Source of the DNA: CAYVQE01 sp964633205
GTDB lineage: Bacteria > Myxococcota > B64-G9
DNA length: 64,000 nt
Reading direction: 5' to 3'
NCBI GenBank assembly: GCA_964633205.1
Contig: CAZWFN010000011.1
Span: forward strand, 3,783 to 67,782
Shown: one piece after another, positions 53,300 to 60,298 of the stretch
Position numbering within the stretch: the stretch's first letter is position 1
Layout: each line of letters begins with the position of its first letter
The notes under the pieces: model-generated
What the model was told of the DNA's origin: nothing
Database searches by the model: none
What the model saw: only the letters and a program-made list of their open reading frames with translations
Translations under genes and position numbers: made by a program

Positions 53300-54882
53300 G
53301 CGCCCGGCTCCCGGCGGGCCCAGTCGCCCTCGACGCCGTTGGGCACGATCTCGTTCTCCACCAGCCACCAGGGGTGCACCAGATCGCCCGGCTCGCCCCG
53401 CTGCGCGGGCAGCGGTTGTGGCCGGCCGTCTTGCTCCAGGGTGAAGTGCACCTTGCGCACCAGCTCGCCGGCCACCCGCACCTGGCAGCTCACCCGGCCG
53501 ACCGCCGGCGGCCAGCGCTCGGCCGGCGGCGGCGGGGCCGCCGAATCGGCGCGTCGCACGCGGAAGGGCAGGGCGAAGACGTAGCGCTTCCACTCCAGGA
53601 TAGGAGCCTTGGCCGCCCGGCTGGAGCCCGGCGCGGTGCGCACGTAGCGCGACTTGTCCTGGAACCAGCCCTCCTGGCCCGAGCCGCGGCCGTGGCGCAC
53701 CGCCGGGCCCAATGACTCGCCGTCGTGGAAGCAGCGCAGCGTGCCCTTGGCGAAGCGGCCGTGGCCGGGCGCCTCGCGCACCCGCAAGGTCACGCGCAGG
53801 TGCGGCCGCTCGTAGTCGGCCGGCAGGCGGTAGTCCTCGGGCAGAAAGTACAGCCAGGCCCGCTCGCGTTCGGCGTCCAGGTCGATGCCGTAGTGGACTC
53901 TGGGATCGCCCGTGTCGGCATAGGTGGCCCGGGCCACCGCCTGCTCGACCGCGCCCAACTCGGCCCGCTCCCCGTCGGCCCCGCGCACGTAGGTCACCCG
54001 CACCCGGAAGCGCCCGGCGCTCAGGGCCATGTCATCGGGCGGCTCGCAGCCGCGCGGTGCGAACACGCCGTCGCCGCTGGTCCTGACCGCACAGCGCAGC
54101 TGCCGGCCGTCGTCGAAGGTCAGCTCCAGGATGTCGTCTGCCTCGTGCGGGCCGAGCAGCTTGAGCCGCAGCCGCGGCCGGTAGCCCACCACGCCGCGGC
54201 CGCGGGCGAAGGTGGCCTGCAGGTCCTGGTGGCGCCAGTGGGCCAGCAGCCGCGGAAAGCCCGGTGCCGGCGGCGGCGCCAGCGGCGGGCTGAACAGCGA
54301 GCCGAACCAGATGGAGCTCAGGTGGACCAGCCGGACGCGTTTCGGCTCGGCGGGCTTTTTTGCTTTCTCGGCGGCTGGCGCGGGCGAACCGGTCGGCGCT
54401 GCGGTGCGGGCGCCGGGCGGGGCCAGCAGGTCGAGCAAGCGGTCGAGTATTTGGCGGCGCTCTGCGGGCTTCAGGTCGGGGGAGGCCAGCTGTTCGCCCA
54501 GCGCGGCGATGGCGGTGGCGGTGCGGTCCAGCTCGTCGCGGCGGCGGCGATACTCGGCCGGGGTCAGCCGGCAGGCGTTGAAGTCGTGGCACAGCGCCAG
54601 CATGCGAGCCGACAGGATCTGCACCAGCTCGCTCGGATCGCGCAGCGCCTCGCGGCCCACCGAGGCCGAGACCTGCAGCCTGGAGATGCCGGCCGACAGG
54701 CCCAACGCCAGTGAGTCGTAGCGCGTCTTGTAGTCGGAGCAGTCGTCGCGGATGATGGTGCCGATCGGTTGCGGACACTGGTAGCTGCCGCTGGCGCAGC
54801 CGGCCAGGCCGGAGGCGGCCAGCAGCAGGATCGCGCTGGCCCGCAGCGCAGGGCGGGCGGCTCCGTCGACTCTCGGGCGCAT
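53296..54882 (-). CDS. Lipoprotein of unknown family (paralogue A)
   Basis: The 528-residue protein has a lipobox LAGC (Cys29). It shares with paralogue B the N-terminal Cys-containing helical block (CPQPIGTIIRDDCSDYKTRY, then GREALRDPSELVQILSARML and ALCHDFNACRLTPAEYRRRR) and the C-terminal HPWWLVENE. Between these lie beta-rich segments with several Cys pairs, for example RQLRCAVR and RGCEPP. The family is not recognised. It is the first gene of an apparent operon A-B-C1 peptidase, with a sigma-70-type promoter and a dyad covering its -35. Confidence 0.7.
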   Translation of the reverse strand: MRPRVDGAARPALRASAILLLAASGLAGCASGSYQCPQPIGTIIRDDCSDYKTRYDSLALGLSAGISRLQVSASVGREALRDPSELVQILSARMLALCHDFNACRLTPAEYRRRRDELDRTATAIAALGEQLASPDLKPAERRQILDRLLDLLAPPGARTAAPTGSPAPAAEKAKKPAEPKRVRLVHLSSIWFGSLFSPPLAPPPAPGFPRLLAHWRHQDLQATFARGRGVVGYRPRLRLKLLGPHEADDILELTFDDGRQLRCAVRTSGDGVFAPRGCEPPDDMALSAGRFRVRVTYVRGADGERAELGAVEQAVARATYADTGDPRVHYGIDLDAERERAWLYFLPEDYRLPADYERPHLRVTLRVREAPGHGRFAKGTLRCFHDGESLGPAVRHGRGSGQEGWFQDKSRYVRTAPGSSRAAKAPILEWKRYVFALPFRVRRADSAAPPPPAERWPPAVGRVSCQVRVAGELVRKVHFTLEQDGRPQPLPAQRGEPGDLVHPWWLVENEIVPNGVEGDWARREPGA

Positions 54883-54910
54883 GGGGGATCCTCGGCTCGG
54901 GTTCGCCCCG

Positions 54911-54938
54911 ATTGTACCCGGGTGGGCTGCGAATGCAA
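54911..54938 (-). promoter_or_regulatory. Sigma-70-type promoter for the tandem lipoprotein operon
   Basis: On the minus strand -10 TACAAT (54911-54916) is 5 of 6, with a 16-bp spacer to TTGCAT (54933-54938). The start would be near 54905, about 20 bp before the ATG. The dyad at 54929-54954 covers the -35. Confidence 0.5.
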
Positions 54939-54954
54939 TCGGCTGCGCATTCGC
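54929..54954. promoter_or_regulatory. 8-bp dyad overlapping the -35 box
   Basis: GCGAATGC and GCATTCGC are perfect inverted repeats with a 10-base spacer, covering the predicted -35 of the lipoprotein operon. Its position is typical of a repressor site. Confidence 0.5.
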
Positions 54955-55022
54955 CGCGCCGGGGCTGTGAAGCGCTTTGCTCAGTCGGTGTGCGAAATCG
55001 AACAGGTGTGCGGATCGCCACG

Positions 55023-55040
55023 GTTCAGCCGGCGATGAAC
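55023..55040. promoter_or_regulatory. Dyad upstream of the lipase promoter
   Basis: GTTCA and TGAAC with an 8-base spacer are centred 71 bp from the -12 GC of the lipase promoter. The degP upstream region has the same arms with a 3-base spacer (23636-23648). Confidence 0.35.
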
Positions 55041-55088
55041 AGTCAGAAAATCAATGCCTTGCGTCGATGGTCGGGCATTGCGCTGGAC

Positions 55089-55104
55089 TGGCACGCGCCT
55101 TGCT
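55089..55104 (+). promoter_or_regulatory. Sigma-54 promoter for the lipase gene
   Basis: TGGCACGCGCCTTGCT is a full match to TGGCACG-N4-TTGCT with exact GG-N10-GC spacing. Its 14-base core is identical to the degP promoter. The start would be near 55115. A second dyad CAATGCC/GGCATTG lies at 55052-55080. Confidence 0.75.
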
Positions 55105-55132
55105 GCACCGGTGAGCGGCTCCTTTCTGGCCT

Positions 55133-56347
55133 GTGCGAGATTTCGATTTGCTGCTGGAGGCGGCCTTGTTCGACATTGGCTCCAAACTGCGCCCGGCGCG
55201 CACCGCGGCTCTGGCCGCGGCCGGCGACTTGGTGCCAGCGGCGGCCCGACAGCGCTGGCGGCCGCAGCCGGTGCTGCTGCTGCACGGCTTTCTGGGCTTC
55301 CGCCGGTTGGGGCCGCTGGAGTACTTCAGCGGGGTGCAGCGGGCGCTGGAGGCCGATGGCTTCCGCGCCCACACGCCGCGGGTCAACCCGCTGCAGCGTT
55401 CGGCCTACCGGGCCTACCAGTGGTTCTACGGCCGGCCGCCGCAGGGCGGGCGGTTGGACAGCGCGCCCCGGCTGCACCCGCGGCCGCGGCGGCTGGAGCG
55501 CTGCCTGGCGCCGGGCGCCAACGCCTGCATCGCCGATGCCTTCCTGGCCAGCGGCCGGCCGGTGCTGCTGATCGCCCACAGCCAGGGCTGCCGCGACGCC
55601 CGTTACCTGCTGTCGCCCGATGGGCTGGGCGACTGGCGGCCCTTCGCCGACCGCGCCTACCCGCAGCGCTTGCGCCGGCTGCGCATCCGCGACTGCGTGG
55701 CCGCGCTGGCCACCGTGGCCGGGGCCCACAACGGCATGCGCTACGCCGAGGACGAGCGGGCCGGCAACTGGATCCTGCGGCTGATGGCCGAGCCGGGGTT
55801 CAACCGCTTCGTCTCGCTGCTGTCGGCCGAGCGCTCGCTGGGCGCCGAGGCGCTGCGCGAGCACGGCCGCCGGCGCATGCTGGCGTTCAACCGCCGCCAC
55901 CGTGATCCGGACGCCGTGCGGCTGTACTCGGTGGCCGGGCTGACCGATCGCGACCACTGCACCTTCTTTCTCAAGCAGTTCTACGACAGCCTGCGCAACG
56001 ACCAGCGCTTCGAGTGCGAGGAGAACGACGGGCTGGTCAATCTGTCCTCGGCCGTCTGGCCGGTGACCGCGACCGCCGCGCTCGAGCGGCTGCGCGCTCC
56101 GGCTGGCCCCGGGCTGCTCAACGATTGCTTCCGCGGTCGCGCCCGCAAGGGCCGCTGGACTTTCCTGGGCACCATCTGCGCCGACCACGTCGAGCAGATC
56201 GGTCTGCCCTTCGCCTGGCCCGCGGGACGGGTCTTTAGCCACCTCGATTTCTACCGCGGCCTGGCCCGCCTGCTGGCCGGCGACCTGCAACCCAACAGTG
56301 AGCTCCAACCCGACGGCACCTGGTCCCATTCTAGAGCTGTTCACTAG
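55133..56347 (+). CDS. Alpha/beta-hydrolase, triacylglycerol-lipase-like
   Basis: The 404-residue protein has the lipase signatures LLLHGFLGF (oxyanion region), the nucleophile elbow AHSQG (Ser150), an acidic residue in ENDGLVN and the late His in ICADHVEQIG. It resembles bacterial secreted or cell-bound triacylglycerol lipases. No clear signal peptide is seen, so localisation is uncertain. A GTG at 55133 is used, with no good ribosome-binding site; a TTG at 55166 with GGAGG upstream is an alternative. A sigma-54 promoter precedes it. Its end overlaps the convergent acyltransferase gene by 4 bp. Confidence 0.8.
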   Translation: MRDFDLLLEAALFDIGSKLRPARTAALAAAGDLVPAAARQRWRPQPVLLLHGFLGFRRLGPLEYFSGVQRALEADGFRAHTPRVNPLQRSAYRAYQWFYGRPPQGGRLDSAPRLHPRPRRLERCLAPGANACIADAFLASGRPVLLIAHSQGCRDARYLLSPDGLGDWRPFADRAYPQRLRRLRIRDCVAALATVAGAHNGMRYAEDERAGNWILRLMAEPGFNRFVSLLSAERSLGAEALREHGRRRMLAFNRRHRDPDAVRLYSVAGLTDRDHCTFFLKQFYDSLRNDQRFECEENDGLVNLSSAVWPVTATAALERLRAPAGPGLLNDCFRGRARKGRWTFLGTICADHVEQIGLPFAWPAGRVFSHLDFYRGLARLLAGDLQPNSELQPDGTWSHSRAVH

Positions 56348-57204
56348 CGGCGCGAGAAGGGGTTGGGCCGCTCGTCGGCCAGGCGCCACAGGGCGCGCTG
56401 CATGCAGTCGACCACCTGGTTGTAGCAGCGGGTGACGGTGCGCGGGTCGGCGGCCGCTTCCGGTTCGATCTCGGGCCAGGAGAGCGCCGGTTGGAACTCC
56501 AGCGTGATCTTGGTCGGCAGCGGCAGCAGCGGGGTGAAGCCCGGCACCAGACCGAAGGGCAGCCCGGCCACCAGCGGCAGGATGTCGACCCGCATGCGCT
56601 TGAGCTGCAGCAGCCGGGCCGCGTCGCGACCGCGTGACAAGAACAGGTTGACGTCCTGGGCACCGTAGGAGACCACCGGCACCACCGGCACCCGGTGGCG
56701 CAGCGCCAGGCGGACGAAGCCCATCCGGCCGCCGAACTGGATCTGGTTGCGCTGGGTGAAGGGCCGGAAGACTTCCTCCTCGCCGCCTGGAAACAGCAGC
56801 ACCGCCCGGCCCTCGGCGATCAGCTTATCGGCGTAGTTCAGCCGGCCGGGCACCACCCCGACCGCCCGGGCCAGCGACTCGAACAGCGGCACCAGGAACA
56901 GCAGATCGTGGGCCATCAGGTACAGCGGTTGCTCGAAGCGCTCGCTCCACCAGGCCGACAGCAGCACGTAGACATCGGGCATCAGCAGCCCGCCGCTGTG
57001 GTTGCCCACCAGCAGCATCGGCCCGCGGGTGGGTACGTGCGGCCAGCCGCGGACCTCGCCGGAGAAGTAGCGGCGCACGGCATCGGCGATCCAGCGCCAC
57101 TGGCGGATGGTGCCCACGTCACGCCGGAAGGCGTGCTCGCGCACCCGGTTGCGCGATCGCCGCGCCACTTGCACCAAGGTATCCTGCAGCGTCAGCTTCC
57201 ACAT
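56344..57204 (-). CDS. Lysophospholipid-acyltransferase-family protein
   Basis: The 286-residue protein has the PlsC-type motifs GNHSGGLLMPD (HxxxxD-like), LFPGGEEEVFRP and VPVVPVVSYGAQ (substrate-binding Pro). A membrane-associated segment lies at about 85-140. It should transfer acyl groups to a glycerol-phosphate or other hydroxyl acceptor. It is the last gene of a chain with a DUF4178 protein, a one-helix protein and a siroheme protein. It overlaps the convergent lipase gene by 4 bp. Confidence 0.8.
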   Translation of the reverse strand: MWKLTLQDTLVQVARRSRNRVREHAFRRDVGTIRQWRWIADAVRRYFSGEVRGWPHVPTRGPMLLVGNHSGGLLMPDVYVLLSAWWSERFEQPLYLMAHDLLFLVPLFESLARAVGVVPGRLNYADKLIAEGRAVLLFPGGEEEVFRPFTQRNQIQFGGRMGFVRLALRHRVPVVPVVSYGAQDVNLFLSRGRDAARLLQLKRMRVDILPLVAGLPFGLVPGFTPLLPLPTKITLEFQPALSWPEIEPEAAADPRTVTRCYNQVVDCMQRALWRLADERPNPFSRR

Positions 57205-57238
57205 CCGGCCCGGCCCCTGCGTCGACGGCGATGGCTTG

Positions 57239-57931
57239 TCAGCCGTCTTCGCCGAGCACGGCCTGGCGGAAGGCCTCGGCGCCGAAGCGGTCCATGAACT
57301 TGGCGGTGCGCTCCTTGGGCTTGGCGTTGTCGCGGTAGACCTCCAGGCAGCGGCGCACCAGCGCGACCGCCCGGTCGGCATCCAGCCGGCGGGCGATCTC
57401 ATCGGCCACCCGTGGTCGGCGCGATGACGAGCCGCCGAATACCAGCTTCCAGCCCTTTTTCGACCCGATCAGGCCCACGTCGCGCACCAGGCTCTCGGCG
57501 CAGCACAGGGTGCAGCCGGACACGCCGATCTTGACCTTGGCCGGCGAATCGAGCCCCACGAACAGCTCCTCCAGGCGGCGGCCCAGCCCGAGCGAGTCCT
57601 GCACCCCCAGGCTGCAGACGTCGGTGCCCGGGCAGGCCTGCACGTAGTGGACACACAGCTCGGTGGCCCGGCCCACGTCCAGCGACAGGTCGCGCCAGAT
57701 CGCATCCAGATCCCGGTGCTGGATGCCCACCAGGGCCAGCCGCTGGCCGGAGGTGATCTTGATCACCGGCACCTTGTAGCGCCGCGCCACCGCGGCCACC
57801 GCCTCCAGTACCTCGGGGCTGAGCAGGCCCAGCGGCAGCCGCGGCACGATGGCGTAGGTCTCGCCGTCGCGCTGCAGGATGGCACCGTCGGGCACCTCGG
57901 GCGCCTCGCGGGTGTCTTCGTTCTCGCTCAC
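57239..57931 (-). CDS. Small siroheme / [4Fe-4S] reductase-like protein
   Basis: The 230-residue protein carries the sulfite/nitrite reductase cluster motif, Cys100-x5-Cys106 (CPGTDVC) and Cys140-x3-Cys144 (CTLCC). These bind a [4Fe-4S] cluster bridged to siroheme. It lacks the second repeat of full-length SiR/NiR, so it is a half-size module of the small nitrite/sulfite reductase type; the electron acceptor is not defined. Start GTG at 57931 with GGAGG upstream and a GTGA overlap with the preceding one-helix gene. It could use a partner flavoprotein not seen here. Confidence 0.8.
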   Translation of the reverse strand: MSENEDTREAPEVPDGAILQRDGETYAIVPRLPLGLLSPEVLEAVAAVARRYKVPVIKITSGQRLALVGIQHRDLDAIWRDLSLDVGRATELCVHYVQACPGTDVCSLGVQDSLGLGRRLEELFVGLDSPAKVKIGVSGCTLCCAESLVRDVGLIGSKKGWKLVFGGSSSRRPRVADEIARRLDADRAVALVRRCLEVYRDNAKPKERTAKFMDRFGAEAFRQAVLGEDG

Positions 57932-58122
57932 GTTCCGTCCTCCTCGTCGGCTGCGGCCGCAGACCCGGCCGGGTGGGCCGGGTGGCCGGGGGGCAGTTCG
58001 ATGGGTCGATCCAGCGCGCCGGGCAGTCCCCAACCGGACAGGGCGCCCACCAGCGCCAGGCCGGTGGCGGCGGCCAGCAGCAGGCCGACCAGCCAGGGCC
58101 ACCAAGTGCGCCGGGCTCTCAT
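57928..58122 (-). CDS. Small single-helix membrane protein
   Basis: The protein has 64 residues. One transmembrane helix (WWPWLVGLLLAAATGLALVG) is followed by a Pro/Gly-rich and acidic tail, with basic residues before the helix. It is flanked by ATGA/GTGA overlaps with the DUF4178 gene and the siroheme gene, so all three are probably one translation unit. It may anchor or link the neighbouring proteins; function unknown. Confidence 0.65.
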   Translation of the reverse strand: MRARRTWWPWLVGLLLAAATGLALVGALSGWGLPGALDRPIELPPGHPAHPAGSAAAADEEDGT

Positions 58123-60086
58123 GCCGCGTCCTCCGGTTCAGCGCGCCGGCCCCGGCCGGCGCGGGCCACTTGCTCGAAGCGCTGGGCGACATGGCTGTCG
58201 ATGGCCGCCCGGCCGCGGTAGCCGCGCTGGGCGGCGAACCAGCCGCGGTGCAGCCAGGCGCCCAGGCAGACCAGCAGCGCCAGTCCGCCGGCCCACAGGA
58301 AGGGCCCGCTGGCGGCCAGGCCCTGGCGCAGCTCAAGGCGCAGGGCGTGGCGGCCGGTGGCGCCACCGACGCGCAGCAGCAGCCGGTAGCTGCCGGCCGG
58401 CGGTGGCTTCCAGCGGGCGCGGGACCAGTCGATGTCGCGCCGGACGCTCGATGGGTCCGGCGCGTCGCCGCCGCCGAGATCCTGCCAGCCCTCGGCCACC
58501 ACCCGGCCGCGGCCGTCGGCCAGCCCCAGCCGCGCCTCGAGCCGCTCGGCCCCGGCGGGCACGCCCAGGCGCAGTCCCAACACGCTGCCGTCCAGCGCGA
58601 TCGGCGCCGACACCCAGTCGCCCTCCAGGTACTCGACCGGATCGACCAGGTGGTCCAGCAGCAGCTCGCCCTCGAGCGTCCAGGCCCAGCCGAACAGCAG
58701 CAGGTTGAGCAGGGCGAAGGCCAGCCCTGTCCACAGCAGCCGCCGGCCGGTGGCCGCCGCCGGATAGGGCGCGGCCGGGTGGATCCAGCGCGGCCGCGGC
58801 GCCGGTTCCAGCCCGAAGGCCGCTTCGGCCTCACCGGGGGCGAGCAACTCGCCCTCGAAGCAGTGCAGCCCCAGGCCGTCGGCCTCGACGTGGAACACCC
58901 GCGGCGGATCGCACAGCTCGGCCCAGCCGTAGTCGTCGCCCACGGCCACCCTGCGCGGCAGGGCGCCGTCGACCCACAGCACGCGCAGGCAGGCCGAGCG
59001 GGCCAGCCGGTAGATGCGATCGCGGCCCACCGGGATCGGCCGGCCGGGCTCGGCCCCCAGTAGCGGATCGAGCACCGGGGCGCGGCCGGTCTCCTCGGTC
59101 AGCAACCAGTAATCGCCGTCGGCGCTCAACCATTGGTAACCGCGCCGCGGGTTGAACAGCAGGTACTCGCGGGAGAGGGCCGCATCGCGGCCCAGCCCGT
59201 GGGCCAGCAGCAAGCGGCCGCAGACCTCCCAGCGCTGGCCGCGCAGCGTTCCGGCCTGGCCGATGTCCAGCTCGAACTCGGGGTCGAGCCCGTCGGGGTT
59301 GATGCCCATGACCCGGGCGCGGCCGCCCGACAGATCGGCCTGGGAGCCGCAGTAGCCGCAGACCAGCGTCTCGACCTCGCGGTCGGCCGGCCGCTCGATC
59401 GGCGCGCCGCAGTGGGGGCAGGCGACCTCTAGCGCCTCCTGCCGTTGCGCTGCGGCCGCGGCGTCCGGCCGCTGCTCTACCACCAGCTGCGCGTGGGTGA
59501 TGGGCTGGCCGGCCAGCAACCAGGGTTGGCCCTGCGGTCCCTGCTGCACACTGCCGCAGTGCTCGCCGTCCAGACTCTCCAGGTCGGCCCAGGTCAGCTC
59601 CTGGCCGACCGCCGGGGCGAAGGGCAGCTGGCCGGCGCTGCCCTCACAGCTGGCCCGACCAATGTGGCGGGTCAGGTAGGCCACCCCCTGGTGCTGGACC
59701 GCCGGCAGGTTGATGGCCAGCTTGGTGGGCGACGCCACCGCCACATCGGGTACCGCCCGTTCCAGGCTCAAGCGCCGGGCATCCTCGATCAGCCAACCGG
59801 TGCTGCCGTCGTCGAAGCTCAGGTACCACTGGGTCCAGATCCGCTGCGCGGTTCGATAGCGCACCTGGCCCAGAGTGCGGAAGGCCCGGCCGGCCAGGGT
59901 GCCGCTGGCGCCGAGCGCCAGCCGGCTGTCCTGCTCGGGCAGCAGCGAGCGCTCGCCCAGGCTGCGGGCCTGCTCGTCGCCGAGGTAGATGCGCGTCTGG
60001 CAGAAGCCGCAATCGAGCACCACCACGCCGGGGTTGGCCAGCTCTTGCTCGGCTCCGCAGTTGGGGCAGATGATGCGCCGGGACAT
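58119..60086 (-). CDS. DUF4178-type membrane protein with two zinc ribbons
   Basis: The 655-residue protein begins with a zinc ribbon (C7/C10, C26/C29 in CPNCGAEQ and CGFCQTR). A DUF4178-like beta module follows (about 60-200, with WTQWYLSFDDGSTGWLIED). A second ribbon (CPHCGAP and CGYCGSQ, about 238-258) and a second DUF4178-like module (about 275-400, WEVCGRLLLAHGLG and YLLFNPRRGYQWL) come next. There are two transmembrane helices at about 455-475 and 610-630 around a periplasmic beta domain. DUF4178 proteins are usually found with polyamine or phage-shock-type genes, but here it pairs with a siroheme protein. It overlaps the small membrane protein gene by 4 bp. Confidence 0.8.
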   Translation of the reverse strand: MSRRIICPNCGAEQELANPGVVVLDCGFCQTRIYLGDEQARSLGERSLLPEQDSRLALGASGTLAGRAFRTLGQVRYRTAQRIWTQWYLSFDDGSTGWLIEDARRLSLERAVPDVAVASPTKLAINLPAVQHQGVAYLTRHIGRASCEGSAGQLPFAPAVGQELTWADLESLDGEHCGSVQQGPQGQPWLLAGQPITHAQLVVEQRPDAAAAAQRQEALEVACPHCGAPIERPADREVETLVCGYCGSQADLSGGRARVMGINPDGLDPEFELDIGQAGTLRGQRWEVCGRLLLAHGLGRDAALSREYLLFNPRRGYQWLSADGDYWLLTEETGRAPVLDPLLGAEPGRPIPVGRDRIYRLARSACLRVLWVDGALPRRVAVGDDYGWAELCDPPRVFHVEADGLGLHCFEGELLAPGEAEAAFGLEPAPRPRWIHPAAPYPAAATGRRLLWTGLAFALLNLLLFGWAWTLEGELLLDHLVDPVEYLEGDWVSAPIALDGSVLGLRLGVPAGAERLEARLGLADGRGRVVAEGWQDLGGGDAPDPSSVRRDIDWSRARWKPPPAGSYRLLLRVGGATGRHALRLELRQGLAASGPFLWAGGLALLVCLGAWLHRGWFAAQRGYRGRAAIDSHVAQRFEQVARAGRGRRAEPEDAA

Positions 60087-60227
60087 GGGATCTTGCTAGC
60101 AGCCCGGGTGGCTGACGTCAAACGCGGTCTGGGCCGGCCGGGATCGGATGCTGGAGTAACATCATGAAAGAATTGAATTTCATTGCTCGACCGGGATTGC
60201 GGGCCGCGGTCGGCCGGCTGCGGGGGC

Positions 60228-60257
60228 TTGACAAGAGCGCCGCGCTTGGTCGATATG
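60228..60257 (+). promoter_or_regulatory. Sigma-70-type promoter for topA
   Basis: -35 TTGACA (60228-60233), an 18-bp spacer and -10 GATATG (60252-60257). The start would be near 60264, about 35 bp before the ATG. An AT-rich dyad ATGAAA/TTTCAT lies further upstream at about 60166. Confidence 0.5.
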
Positions 60258-60298
60258 GTGGCCTTTCGAAGGCGGGGTGAGGTTCGGCGGGAGGAAGG

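Noticed and set aside
60087..60298. Sigma-54 element for topA
   Set aside because: TTGC occurs (60183, 60197) but no GG lies at the needed distance.
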